NCBI RefSeq assembly: GCF_051131155.1 | Contig: NZ_CP159508.1 | Span: 3,472,001 to 3,536,000 of the forward strand | Source: Pseudanabaena minima | GTDB taxonomy: Bacteria; Cyanobacteriota; Cyanobacteriia; Pseudanabaenales; Pseudanabaenaceae | Reading direction: 5' to 3' | Length of the DNA: 64,000 nucleotides | Shown here: piece by piece, positions 25,787 through 34,367 of the stretch | Layout: every line of letters starts with the position of its first letter | Position numbering within the stretch: position 1 is the stretch's first letter | Notes under the pieces: model-generated | What the model saw: the letters and a program-made list of their open reading frames with translations, nothing else | Told to the model about the DNA's origin: nothing | Database searches by the model: none | Made by a program: the position numbers and the translations under genes

Positions 25787-26384
25787 TTCTGGTAAATTCG
25801 ATGGATTTGATTTCTCCCAAATCAATATTGAAACGCTAACCCCTGAACTCCGACAACTTGGTCAGGGGTTTCGTTGTGTCAGGGGAGAATTTGTTACCTA
25901 TTGGAAACAGGGACGAATTCAACGAGAAGCGGATGCTTATCTTTGCCAATGCTGGATTGCTAGGGTTGAGGATTCTCTAGCTGGTTACATTACGCTTCTA
26001 GCAGATAAATTAGAGGTTGAAGACACTCTACTGATTCAAGAAGGTGTGAAATATCGGACTTTCCCAGCCGTCAAGGTTGGGCTTCTTGCCGTTGATCGCC
26101 GCACAAAAGGTCTTGGGCTAAGGTTTATGGAGTGGGCGATCGATTATGTGATTACTGAAGTAGTGCCTATCATCGGGGTCAGATTTATCACTGTAGATGC
26201 ACTTTACGATTTTGATGTTGATCCAGCTTATGATGCATCTGGTTTCTATGAAAAGCTAGGATTTGAGTTTGCCGATCCTACCGAACCTCTACCACCAATC
26301 AATCCATATCGCACAATGTATCTAGATCTGAAGCCGTTGATGGAAGCACTTGCTATAGAAAAACTCGATCAAGACCAGCTATAA
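25779..26384 (+). CDS. GNAT-family N-acetyltransferase
   Basis: The ATG at 25779 (MASSGKFDGFDFSQIN) is preferred over the upstream Met at 25749 because it suits the overlap with the 53-aa gene. The protein has a GNAT core: LAGYITLLADKLEV, VKVGLLAVDRRTKGLGLRFMEW (a variant of the acetyl-CoA loop RxxGxG) and DPAYDASGFYEKLGFEF with the Tyr-containing helix. Members acetylate small molecules, tRNA-bound amino acids or proteins. A toxin role is possible from context. Confidence 0.8.
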   Translation: MASSGKFDGFDFSQINIETLTPELRQLGQGFRCVRGEFVTYWKQGRIQREADAYLCQCWIARVEDSLAGYITLLADKLEVEDTLLIQEGVKYRTFPAVKVGLLAVDRRTKGLGLRFMEWAIDYVITEVVPIIGVRFITVDALYDFDVDPAYDASGFYEKLGFEFADPTEPLPPINPYRTMYLDLKPLMEALAIEKLDQDQL

Positions 26385-26478
26385 GTCTCTGCGAAGAGCC
26401 GTATAACTCAGCCGTTAGACCGAAGCAATCTACGAATACCAAGCGATTCTTCCCTTCTCCCGTATCTTCACAAATTTC

Positions 26479-27210
26479 TTATCTGTTTATCGAGTTATTA
26501 GTGAGATTACCATCCTCCATTTCTACAATGCGATCCGCGACATCTAAAATGCGATTGTCGTGGGTAACTAGCAAAATCGTACATCCCTGCTCCTTGGCTA
26601 GGGTTTGCATCAAGTTCACCACATCACGCCCAGATTTACTATCTAGTGCCGCCGTTGGTTCATCGGCTAGGACAATTTTGGGATGGCTGACCAGCGCACG
26701 GGCGATCGCTACCCGTTGCTTTTGACCACCCGATAGATCATCAGGGTAATAATCTAAGCGATTACCCAGACCCACATGATCGAGCATGACAGCAGCGCGA
26801 TCGCGCATTTCTTGGAGGGATAGATGATTATGCAATTCCAGCCCCATTTTCACGTTTTGCAAAGCCGTTAAACTATGGTGCAGGTTATGGGCTTGGAAAA
26901 TATAGCCATTGTTCCGACGCGCGAGGGTGAGGGTTTCGGCACTGGCTCCGCATAGTTCTTGTCCTAAGACTTTGAGACTTCCCTCTTGAGCCGAACGCAA
27001 GCCGCCGCTTAAGGTCAATAATGTGGTTTTCCCTGAGCCAGAAGGTCCCGTCATGATTACAATTTCACCCGCATTAATTTCTAAATTAATATCAAATAGA
27101 ACTTGCTTGCGTAATTGTCCATGTCCAAAGAAATGATTGAGATTTTGGACAGTGATCACAGGGGTTTTGGTTGGATCGCGATCGCTCTCATTGGCTATTA
27201 ATGTTTGCAT
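26479..27210 (-). CDS. devA: DevA-family ABC exporter ATPase
   Basis: The 243-residue ATPase has Walker A GPSGSGKTTLL, a Q-loop IFQAHNLH, signature LSGGQKQRVAIARAL, Walker B IVLADEPTAALD and H-loop VTHDNR. The sequence is of the DevA/MacB-like type that drives DevBC-TolC glycolipid or lipid export in cyanobacteria. It is the last gene of a devB-devC-luxR-devA cluster on the minus strand, separated from devC by a small LuxR-type gene and a 154-bp repeat. Whether all four are co-transcribed is not clear. Confidence 0.9.
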   Translation of the reverse strand: MQTLIANESDRDPTKTPVITVQNLNHFFGHGQLRKQVLFDINLEINAGEIVIMTGPSGSGKTTLLTLSGGLRSAQEGSLKVLGQELCGASAETLTLARRNNGYIFQAHNLHHSLTALQNVKMGLELHNHLSLQEMRDRAAVMLDHVGLGNRLDYYPDDLSGGQKQRVAIARALVSHPKIVLADEPTAALDSKSGRDVVNLMQTLAKEQGCTILLVTHDNRILDVADRIVEMEDGNLTNNSINR

Positions 27211-27249
27211 GGGTTTGTGTAGGGATGTTGGGTTGTCAAAAATCTGGTT

Positions 27250-27495
27250 TTAAACTAACTGATTGCGAACGGCAAAAACTGCGGCTTGCACGCGATCGCT
27301 TACGCCCAGTTTGTTGAAAATGCCATTGACATGGGACTTAATCGTATTGAGACTGAGATAGAGATGAGAAGCAATTTCAGGGTTACTTTTGCCCTCGACA
27401 ATCATGGTAAGGACTTCAAATTCTCTTTCGGTAAGTTTAAAGCGATAGGAGTCAGAATAGCGTGGCTTAGCTAGAGAAGATAGGGATGAGGGCAT
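27250..27495 (-). CDS. Single-domain LuxR-type DNA-binding protein
   Basis: The 81-residue protein is just a LuxR C-terminal helix-turn-helix: LTEREFEVLTMIVEGKSNPEIASHLYLSLNTIKSHVNGIFNKLGVSDRVQAAVFA. No receiver or ligand domain precedes it. Stand-alone LuxR domains occur in cyanobacteria as redox- or light-responsive regulators. Placed between devC and devA, it probably regulates the exporter or nearby genes. The gap to devA is 39 bases. Confidence 0.88.
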   Translation of the reverse strand: MPSSLSSLAKPRYSDSYRFKLTEREFEVLTMIVEGKSNPEIASHLYLSLNTIKSHVNGIFNKLGVSDRVQAAVFAVRNQLV

Positions 27496-27540
27496 AATCG
27501 TGCTTCCTTATTTGTGAATTGAAAACCAAAACCAGTAAGG

Positions 27541-27694
27541 TTTTTAGAAACCATTTAAGAATTACTTTCTGTTGTCAATAATCCTAAAAGATCCCCCTCA
27601 ATCCCCCTTAAAAAGGGGGAAGAAGATAAATTCTCCCCCCTTTTTAAGGGGGGCTGGGGGGGATCTATCCAATTCTTAAATGGCGCTTCTAAAA
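27541..27694. mobile_element. 154-bp MITE-like element between devC and the LuxR gene
   Basis: The outer ends are inverted: TTTTAGAAACCATTTAAGAATT at 27541-27562 and AATTCTTAAATGGCGCTTCT followed by AAAA at 27671-27694. Inside is a long palindrome of GATCCCCCTCAATCCCCCTT and its complement around 27590-27666. The devC stop codon (27689-27691) lies inside the right end, so the element fixes the devC C-terminus. This G-run palindrome type is common between cyanobacterial genes. Confidence 0.75.
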
Positions 27695-28861
27695 CATATC
27701 GGCAGGGTCAGCAGATTGCAGGCGGCGCGTTGCGATCGCTCCCGAAAGAATGCACATTGCAACAGTGAGCATAAAAACCGTCGTAGCTCTTGCCGTAGTC
27801 ATGGCGATCGGTAAAGCGGTCGCACCTGCGGCAAGGCTGTATAACCCAATCGGGATAATCACCCCAGGGATAAATCCCAAGAACGCAAGAATGATTGCCT
27901 CTTCAAAAACGATCGCTAGCAAATATTGATTGCGATAGCCCATCGCTTTAAAGGTGGCGTATTCCTTAATGTGGCTATTAACATCGGTGGATAGTACTTG
28001 ATAAACAATCACCACCCCCACCACAAATGCCATTGCCGTTCCCAAACCAAAAATGAATCCAATCGGGCTTTCAGTCTTCCAAAAACTCTCTTCAAATTCA
28101 ATGTATTCGGCATGGGTGAGGACACGGACATCGTTGGGCAAATAGGCTTTTAACTCGGTCGCAACTTGCTGAGGGTCATAGCCAGACTTAATTTTAACTA
28201 GTCCTAAACTGATACTCGCTACGTCGCGTTTGGGAAAGAAATGCAGAAAAGTTTGATCGCTAACCACCACAATGCCATCGGCTCCAAAGGATGCGCCTAG
28301 ACTAAACAGCCCTGTAACTAACACGTTACGGCGATCAACTTCGGTTTGAACGGGCTTGCCCTGTTCGACGATCGCGATCGCCTTTGTGTAATCGCCCCGT
28401 GACTTGCGATCGAATAGCACGCGATCGGGAATTTTGATTTTGTCGAGTTGCTGATTGATTTCAGGCAGATTCAACGCTGGCTTGTCAGGATTAAAGGCGA
28501 TCGCCTGTACAGAAGTTTCTTTGCGACTATCAGGATTTTTCCAAGTAATGATATTGGAATAGAAGACTTCAGCCGAATCTACCCCTGCAATATCCTTGGA
28601 CTGGTAGAGTCTGCGGCGTGAAAATGTACTCAAATTTTGGGTGTTCCGAGCTTGAGGACTAACTAGGACGATATCGGCATCTAGGGAGCGACTAAGCTTC
28701 GTATTGCTGTCATACAAAGCGCTTTGAAATCCCAGTTGCATGAACATCAGCACATCGGCAAAGGCAATGCCCGCGATCGCTACCACTAATCGCCCACGCT
28801 CGCGCTTCAGTTGCAACCACCCCAATGGAGTTCGGCGTTGAATTTGTTGGATCATGCTCAT
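27689..28861 (-). CDS. devC: DevC-family ABC exporter permease
   Basis: The 390-residue protein has an N-terminal hydrophobic anchor (GRLVVAIAGIAFADVLMFMQLGFQSALYDS), a large periplasmic domain and three C-terminal membrane segments (IGFIFGLGTAMAFVVGVVIV, LLAIVFEEAIILAFLGFIPG, ATTVFMLTVAMCILSGAIA). This is the MacB/FtsX-like permease layout of DevC. It forms the inner membrane part of the DevBCA exporter with the adaptor DevB. Its start overlaps the devB stop by four bases, showing tight coupling. Confidence 0.92.
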   Translation of the reverse strand: MSMIQQIQRRTPLGWLQLKRERGRLVVAIAGIAFADVLMFMQLGFQSALYDSNTKLSRSLDADIVLVSPQARNTQNLSTFSRRRLYQSKDIAGVDSAEVFYSNIITWKNPDSRKETSVQAIAFNPDKPALNLPEINQQLDKIKIPDRVLFDRKSRGDYTKAIAIVEQGKPVQTEVDRRNVLVTGLFSLGASFGADGIVVVSDQTFLHFFPKRDVASISLGLVKIKSGYDPQQVATELKAYLPNDVRVLTHAEYIEFEESFWKTESPIGFIFGLGTAMAFVVGVVIVYQVLSTDVNSHIKEYATFKAMGYRNQYLLAIVFEEAIILAFLGFIPGVIIPIGLYSLAAGATALPIAMTTARATTVFMLTVAMCILSGAIATRRLQSADPADMF

Positions 28862-30042
28862 TGCTCAATCTCCATCGTCACTTGCAAATTCGTAAACTTT
28901 GCGGCTCTTTTGCTCGAATCTCGATCTAGTACGACATGGACTTCCACAACTCGACCATCAATATTTGTACTCGGATCGCTATTGACAATAGTTTGCCGCT
29001 TCACCTGTGAATCAATGCGCTCGACCTTTCCTAGCAATTCGCTATTAATGGAATCGCTAAAAATCTTCACCTGTTGATTAGGTTTAACCTTTTGGATATC
29101 GCTCTGATAAACCTGCGCGATCGCATACATTTGCTGCGTCTTGCCAATGGAAACAATGCCATTGCTGGAGATAACTTCACCCGCACGGGTATGAATTTCT
29201 AGCACCTCGCCAGCGATCGGTGCTTTGACATAGGCTTGATCGAGATTTGCCTTTGCCTGCTTCATGGCAGCGATCGCGCGATCGACCTCCGCCTGATTCG
29301 CCTCCACATCCACCGCCCGCACTTCCGCTACTCGCGCTAAATTTGCCTCCGCCTGATAAATTTGAGCAGGGCTAGTATTCTGAATCCGATTTAATACGGC
29401 TTTAGCTTCCTGTATATTGCGTTGAGCCGTATTCAGAGTCAATCGCTTACTATCAAGAGTCGAGTTAGAAATCGCCCCCTCGCGAGCTAATTGTTGATAG
29501 CGATTAAATTCCAGTTCTGCATTTTGTAATTCCGAATTTAGGCGATCGACAGTTGCCGCTTGTGCTTCTACATCTCCCTGACGCTGAGCTTGCAAACGTA
29601 CAATTTCCGCCCGTTGAGCATTGATTTCTCCCTGCTTTGCCCCTGCTTGAGTAATCGCTAGCTTTGACTGCGCCACTCTGACATCTTCCTGAGCTTGTTC
29701 GTAGGCTGCTTGTAAGCGATCGCGACTATCGAGAATCGCAATTACCTGTCCGACCTGTACGAGATCGCCTTCTTGCACTAGCAATTTCTCTAATCGATTG
29801 CTATTAGTTGAGTTTGCCGAGAGCTTAATCACTTCTCCCTGAGGTTCTAAGCGACCTAATGCTGTCACCGTATTACTTTTTACGGGAGCAATGACTGTTT
29901 GGCTCACTGCCGATGGACTAGCCTGCGATCGCCATACTCCATAAACCACTCCGCCAAACACCACCACACCAACCGCAGCCGCAACCCCAAACCAGCGTTG
30001 AGACTTAATACCCGACCCACCATCAGAAGAACTTTGCAGCAT
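28858..30042 (-). CDS. devB: DevB-family periplasmic adaptor (membrane fusion protein)
   Basis: The 394-residue HlyD-like protein starts with a cytosolic tail and a membrane anchor (FGVAAAVGVVVFGGVVYGVW), then VTALGRLEPQGEVIKLSA and LLVQEGDLVQVGQVIAILDSRDRLQ (lipoyl half), a long alpha hairpin rich in Gln/Ala coiled coil (residues 110-250) and AYVKAPIAGEVLEIHTRAGEVIS, the second lipoyl half. It links the DevCA pump to an outer-membrane TolC channel. It is the first gene of the cluster and is preceded by two TetR-type operators. Confidence 0.93.
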   Translation of the reverse strand: MLQSSSDGGSGIKSQRWFGVAAAVGVVVFGGVVYGVWRSQASPSAVSQTVIAPVKSNTVTALGRLEPQGEVIKLSANSTNSNRLEKLLVQEGDLVQVGQVIAILDSRDRLQAAYEQAQEDVRVAQSKLAITQAGAKQGEINAQRAEIVRLQAQRQGDVEAQAATVDRLNSELQNAELEFNRYQQLAREGAISNSTLDSKRLTLNTAQRNIQEAKAVLNRIQNTSPAQIYQAEANLARVAEVRAVDVEANQAEVDRAIAAMKQAKANLDQAYVKAPIAGEVLEIHTRAGEVISSNGIVSIGKTQQMYAIAQVYQSDIQKVKPNQQVKIFSDSINSELLGKVERIDSQVKRQTIVNSDPSTNIDGRVVEVHVVLDRDSSKRAAKFTNLQVTMEIEQ

Positions 30043-30057
30043 GGCGACATCCTAATA

Positions 30058-30105
30058 AAACTAAACAGTTTCGTTTTCTTTTAAAACTAAACTAAACAGT
30101 TTCGT
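30058..30105. promoter_or_regulatory. Two operator copies between devB and the TetR gene
   Basis: The 17-base sequence AAACTAAACAGTTTCGT occurs at 30058-30074 and again at 30089-30105, 31 bases apart (three helix turns). Each contains the palindrome AAACT-N4-AGTTT, the form of a TetR-family operator. They lie in the divergent promoter region just upstream of devB, so the TetR protein encoded at 30239 probably represses devBC and perhaps itself. Confidence 0.82.
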
Positions 30106-30135
30106 CTAGTTTGTCAAGGGGTATGATAGAAATAT

Positions 30136-30173
30136 CAATAGGGTAAAAAAGCGATCGCTTTTTTACCCTATTG
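30136..30173. promoter_or_regulatory. 38-bp perfect palindrome centred on a HIP1 site
   Basis: The sequence is a perfect 19-base inverted repeat with no loop, CAATAGGGTAAAAAAGCGA and its complement, centred on GCGATCGC. It lies 66 bases before the TetR gene start, after the two operators. It may be another protein-binding site or a small transposon derivative. Confidence 0.6.
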
Positions 30174-30238
30174 CGAAATAATTTAGCCAAGTAAATCTGA
30201 ATCGCGCTTTGCACAATTCAGATTTACTCAAAAAGTAT

Positions 30239-30859
30239 ATGAATGCCCCAATAATGACTAAAGCCAAACCTGTAGAACGAGAGTTATCTTCCAAGAAAAC
30301 TGCATTAATCCTTGAAGGAGCAATGCAAGAGTTCCTAGAACATGGCTATGCAGGTGCTCGCATCGATCGCATTGTGGAAGCAGCAGGAGTTTCCAAGGCG
30401 ACCGTTTATCGCCATTTTCCTGATAAAGAAGCTTTATTTACAGCGCTCATCCAACAGATGTCATGTCGCAAAAACATATTTGAGCTTCAAAGCCAGCAAT
30501 CCTTTGAAGAAGCTCCAAGCGTATTTTTGAAGCGCTATGCCAATACCATGCTGGAAAATGTTGCCGAAGATCCGCAAATTCTGACCTTTTTAAGAATTAT
30601 TATTGGTGAATCTGGTCGTTTCCCAGAATTAGCAAGAGCTTTTGTAACCAACATTGAGAAAGTAAGTCTTGACTTTCTCACTCAATATTTTTCCAATCAT
30701 CCCCAACTCCAAATAGCTGATCCTGAAGTGACAGCCCGCGCCTTTATTGGAACCTTAATTCACTTTGTGATGATCCGTGATGTTCTTCAAAGTGGCGATC
30801 TCTTACCGATAGAACGCGATCGCTTATTAGAAAGCCTAATTAAAATAATTATCAATTGA
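30239..30859 (+). CDS. TetR-family transcriptional regulator
   Basis: The 206-residue protein has the TetR DNA-binding domain ALILEGAMQEFLEHGYAGARIDRIVEAAGVSKATVYRHFPDKEALF and a C-terminal helical ligand domain typical of AcrR-like repressors. ATG at 30239 (MNAPIMTKAKPVE) is preferred over a TTG at 30209 that would add a non-conserved tail. It is divergent from devB with two matching operators in between, so it most likely senses a lipophilic ligand and controls the exporter. Confidence 0.93.
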   Translation: MNAPIMTKAKPVERELSSKKTALILEGAMQEFLEHGYAGARIDRIVEAAGVSKATVYRHFPDKEALFTALIQQMSCRKNIFELQSQQSFEEAPSVFLKRYANTMLENVAEDPQILTFLRIIIGESGRFPELARAFVTNIEKVSLDFLTQYFSNHPQLQIADPEVTARAFIGTLIHFVMIRDVLQSGDLLPIERDRLLESLIKIIIN

Positions 30860-30869
30860 TTTTAGATTC

Positions 30870-30936
30870 TATAGCAATCCTAAATGGTTTGTATGCGCCC
30901 CTTCGGGGCGCATACAAACCATTTAGGATTGCTATA
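30870..30936. mobile_element. 67-bp palindromic MITE related to the IS at 16914
   Basis: The element starts TATAGCAATCCTAAATGG and is a perfect palindrome: two 32-base arms around TTC. Its first 16 bases equal the terminal inverted repeat, including the TA duplication, of the IS630 element at 16914-18003. It sits 11 bases after the TetR stop and would form a strong RNA hairpin there. Confidence 0.9.
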
Positions 30937-30947
30937 TCAAATTGCTT

Positions 30948-31046
30948 AGGAATGAAAATTAATTAACCTGTGCAATTAAAACCAAAATTTGTTGGGGCGG
31001 GCTTCGCCCACCCCAACAAATTTTGGTTTTAATTAATTTTCATTCC
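30948..31046. terminator. Large bidirectional hairpin between the TetR and GGDEF genes
   Basis: Arms AGGAATGAAAATTAATT and ATTAAAACCAAAATTTGTTG pair with their complements around GGGCTTCGCCC, with one 12-base bulge in the left arm. The two genes converge here; the right arm ends at the response regulator stop (31047). It can terminate both transcripts. Confidence 0.7.
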
Positions 31047-32054
31047 TTAACCAATCTGATAGGTTTGGTTTCTACCTAGCTCTTTAGCTCGGTACAGCGC
31101 ATAGTCAGCCGCCGTAAGCAACACTGAAGGGTGAGAATCGATCATAGGAACCAAAGAAGTTACCCCCATACTTAAAGTCACAAGCTGACTAACTGTAGAA
31201 TCTTGGTGGGGTATAGCTAGCTCTAGTAGTCCTTTACGAATAATTTCAGCAATCGCCATAGAGCCTTCTATGTCAGTATTTGGTAGTACTAGCACAAATT
31301 CTTCGCCACCATAACGGGCTGCCAAATCCGCAGGACGACGTACCGATTGCTTAATCAACAGTGAAACCTTGCGGAGACAATCATCACCAGCTACATGCCC
31401 ATAGGTGTCGTTGTAGTTTTTAAAAAAATCAATGTCACACATGATCAAAGACAATGGCAAATGCTCTCTTGCGAGTCTCTGCCACTCTTGATCTAAATAC
31501 TCATCAAAGCATCGGCGATTGGCAAGTTGAGTTAAACCATCTAAATTAACTAAGCGCCCTAGTTTTTCATTAGCTTCTTGCAGTAAAGTTTCCGCAATAA
31601 TCCGACTATTAATTTCTTGTTTAAGTCGTTCATTTTGTTCTTGTAGCTGTTTTTGTAATCTCCGCAATGTGAGCTGATTCTCTACTCTTGCTAGTACTTC
31701 CGCGATTTGAAATGGCTTGGTGATGTAGTCAACACCACCCACTGCAAAAGCTTGTACTTTGTCTAAAACCTCGTCCCGCGCACTAATAAAAATGACAGGA
31801 ATATCACGAGTACAATCAAGTGACTTTAATTGCTCACAGACCTGAAACCCATTCATATTTGGCATATTAATATCCAACAATACCAAGTCAGGCATTTCAG
31901 TCTGTACGGTTGATAACGCTGTTAAGCCATCACTTACACCACTTACCTCATACCCCTTACGTGTCAACATACTTATTAGCAAATGTAAGTTGGGTGGCGT
32001 ATCGTCTATAACTAGCACGGAATCTTTTTTAGGCAAGGGTTCAGGCAGTTGCAT
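31047..32054 (-). CDS. Response regulator with diguanylate cyclase (PleD-like REC-GGDEF)
   Basis: Residues 12-130 form a receiver domain with phosphoacceptor Asp61 (LVLLDINMP), Asp17-Asp18 acidic pocket and Lys113 (ITKPF). A coiled coil (LQKQLQEQNERLKQEINSR) links it to a GGDEF domain with catalytic GGEEF at 249-253 and a product-inhibition site RPAD at 240-243, five residues before it. The protein should make cyclic di-GMP when phosphorylated. No histidine kinase is adjacent. It ends at the bidirectional hairpin shared with the TetR gene. Confidence 0.93.
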   Translation of the reverse strand: MQLPEPLPKKDSVLVIDDTPPNLHLLISMLTRKGYEVSGVSDGLTALSTVQTEMPDLVLLDINMPNMNGFQVCEQLKSLDCTRDIPVIFISARDEVLDKVQAFAVGGVDYITKPFQIAEVLARVENQLTLRRLQKQLQEQNERLKQEINSRIIAETLLQEANEKLGRLVNLDGLTQLANRRCFDEYLDQEWQRLAREHLPLSLIMCDIDFFKNYNDTYGHVAGDDCLRKVSLLIKQSVRRPADLAARYGGEEFVLVLPNTDIEGSMAIAEIIRKGLLELAIPHQDSTVSQLVTLSMGVTSLVPMIDSHPSVLLTAADYALYRAKELGRNQTYQIG

Positions 32055-32427
32055 GTTCCTATCTTTAGACCATTTTGAACGCAGTATTAAAATTTATCGC
32101 TCTATAGTATGGTTTTTGAGATACTAATTACTCCATATCTTAAAAATACATGAAAAACTTACTACCTACATCATAGTGGATTGCGAAAATTTGTGAGAAG
32201 CCCATCTTGTAGGCTTGATTTCCACAAATTCTTTAAAATCGCCATAAACTATTTGTTTAAGCATAGTTTGCTCATGATTATTATCACAATTAAACTTTAG
32301 ACTATTTGTAGCTTAAAAATTGTATTGGAAGATCTATAGCTTTCATAATTCATTTGTAATGGTCTAGGCTTCAGCATTGCTCATCCTACAAAGAGGACTA
32401 TTAACTGATAGGACTCTAAGCCCCACA

Positions 32428-32530
32428 TAAGTACCTGAGCAAAATAAATTACCAAAACCCATAGAGTTGCGCCCCTGCGGGGCGCAACTCTACGGGTTTT
32501 GGTTTGTAATTAATTATGCCTAGCTACTTA
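32428..32530. mobile_element. MITE with TAAGTA(G/C)CT ends, copy 2 (103 bp)
   Basis: It starts TAAGTACCTGAGCAAAATAA and ends AATTATGCCTAGCTACTTA. The middle is a strong palindrome ACCAAAACCCATAGAGTTGC with complement around CCTGCGG. It belongs with 16590-16797. The 101-bp MITE at 32531 inserted at its last bases. Confidence 0.75.
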
Positions 32531-32631
32531 TACCAAAACACAAAATGGCATAGCCATTTTGTGTTTTTAAAACCCTTACTGGTTTTGGGTTTTAATTCAC
32601 GAAAGTGTTGCCACTCTTTCGTGAATTGGTA
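32531..32631. mobile_element. 101-bp MITE, TACC...GGTA type, copy 2
   Basis: Same ends, three-hairpin architecture, length and TTA duplication (32528-32530, 32632-32634) as copy 1 at 16670. It lies in the 942-base gap between the GGDEF gene and ccmO. Apart from the three mobile-element copies here, that gap shows no recognisable gene. Confidence 0.88.
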
Positions 32632-32727
32632 TTATTGCTCAGAGATGCTACAGAGCTTTTTTTGAAAATTCGTCACAAATCGAAAACGTGGGTTATGCCA
32701 GACTGTTATGGCGAGGCGACTAAGGAC

Positions 32728-32812
32728 TATAGCAATGTAAGTTTTGTTTAGGACATAAAACCCAAAAGATGAGTGGCGGCGCGAAGCGCCGCCGCTCATC
32801 TTTGCGTTTCCA
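32728..32812. mobile_element. Truncated MITE of the TATAGCAATG family
   Basis: It starts TATAGCAATGTAAGTTTTG and continues with TTAGGACATAAAACCCAAAA into a GC-cored hairpin (GATGAGTGGCGGCGC). It matches the right part of the element at 56079-56193 read in reverse, but lacks the other end. It is 185 bases upstream of ccmO and could affect its leader. Confidence 0.7.
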
Positions 32813-32996
32813 TAGATTAGAAATTTAGACTCTACCTCTTTGCCAAGCTGGAGTCACGGAGGACGCTTTCATAAATCATTGGGGATTGATATACTGTGTG
32901 ACTTTCAACAGCAAAATGCTGTATATCAGTTAAGATACAGGGTAATGTCGAGTGCGCTAGCCTCCACATATATTCTTTCAATCATTGTGTTAGCTA

Positions 32997-33743
32997 ATGT
33001 CTAGTAGTGCATCTCAAAGAATCGATCTATCAGGAAGTGCTTTGGGAATGGTCTCAACTATTAGTTTCCCTGCGATCGTGGGAACTGCTGACATGATGCT
33101 CAAATCGGCAACTGTGAGACTGGTTGGATATGAAAAAGTGGGCAATGGTTTTTGTACGGCGATCATCCGTGGTTCAATTACCGATGTTCGCATGGCTGTC
33201 GAAGCAGGAGCCGAAACTGCTAAAGAATTTGGGCAACTAGTCTCCACAATTGTGATTCCCCGTCCTTACCCCAATTTAGAAGCGATTCTGCCAATTAGTA
33301 GTCGCCTTAGTCAGTTAACTGATGGTCAATATAGCCGTTTGAGTAATCAAGCGGTTGGGTTACTGGAAACTAGAGGCTTTCCCGCGATGGTGGGAGCCGC
33401 TGATATGATGTTGAAATCAGCAGATGTGAATCTGGCTGGCTATGAAACTATTGGGGCAGGTTTATGCACAGCAATTATTCGTGGCAATGTCGCTGATGTG
33501 GCGATCGCGATCGAAGCAGGAATGTACGAAGCTGAACGCATTGGGGAGTTTCATACCTTGATGATTATTCCTCGACCTCTTGACGATCTGGAAGAAACTT
33601 TGCCAACCTCAGAATATTGGATCGAATCACCAACACCTGTGAGCATCCCCATGATTGCCTTACAAGAACAAGAACGAGAATTGGTGCAATTGCCTAATTT
33701 AGAGATTGCCGAAGTAGAAACTATTTCGATCAGCGATCGCTAA
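32997..33743 (+). CDS. ccmO: Carboxysome shell protein CcmO (tandem BMC domains)
   Basis: The 248-residue protein holds two bacterial microcompartment domains: residues about 15-101 (GMVSTISFPAIVGTADMMLKSATVRLVGYEKVG) and 122-207 (GLLETRGFPAMVGAADMMLKSADVNLAGYETIG). CcmO forms pseudohexamers (trimers) in the facet of the beta-carboxysome shell that encloses Rubisco and carbonic anhydrase. The C-terminal 40 residues are an acidic extension. Unlike the textbook ccmKLMNO order, this ccmO lies upstream of ccmK across a 624-base gap. It probably has its own promoter. Confidence 0.95.
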   Translation: MSSSASQRIDLSGSALGMVSTISFPAIVGTADMMLKSATVRLVGYEKVGNGFCTAIIRGSITDVRMAVEAGAETAKEFGQLVSTIVIPRPYPNLEAILPISSRLSQLTDGQYSRLSNQAVGLLETRGFPAMVGAADMMLKSADVNLAGYETIGAGLCTAIIRGNVADVAIAIEAGMYEAERIGEFHTLMIIPRPLDDLEETLPTSEYWIESPTPVSIPMIALQEQERELVQLPNLEIAEVETISISDR

Positions 33744-34367
33744 AAGTTTCCTAAGACCAATAAGACGTAAATAGTCATAGAAATAAAATTCTACCAAAAT
33801 AAAAATTTGCTACATAGTTTTGGATTTTTTTAGTGCTGCGATACCAGTGTATGAAAGTGTAGCTGTGCTTTCGTACATGGGGATTGCCCTTGATTGCTCT
33901 TAAATTCTGTGATGCAAATAAGCCAAGATTATATGCACTATTTAGATTTATCATGGCGGCTTATATTGTCAAATGTACCGCCACTCGTTATCGTAGATAT
34001 AAAGATAGATTTGAATATATTAATATTATTCATTCTCCCTGATTATTCAGATTTAGAATGGCTAAGTCTGTAGTAATAAATACTTATTTACTATTTTTTA
34101 ATAACTAGGTTAAGTAATTAATTGCGACAGTAAGTCAAAAATATTTCTGTAATTTAGCTGCGAAAGCTGTCTACAAAAAATGTAGCTGCCAAAATGCGCC
34201 AAGCGTCATCTCATTTTTATTTTGTATTAAAAATTTGAAATTTGATGTTTAAAGCGAACCGATCGTAGCTAAGATCAGTAGTTGCGCTTGTGCATCTACA
34301 TCTTTTGATAGATACAACCTCAAGAACTTCAGTTTTTTAGAGAGTCGTAAGGACACTGACTTAAATT
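33744..34367. other. 624-base gap between ccmO and ccmK, no gene seen
   Basis: The stretch is AT-rich, has stops in all frames and no recognised MITE or hairpin. It probably contains the promoter and leader of the ccmK-led operon. AAGGACACTGACTTAAATT precedes the ccmK ATG, a modest ribosome site. Confidence 0.5.

Noticed and set aside
33744..34367. A hidden gene in the ccmO-ccmK gap
   Set aside because: All frames have frequent stops and the composition is that of a promoter region.
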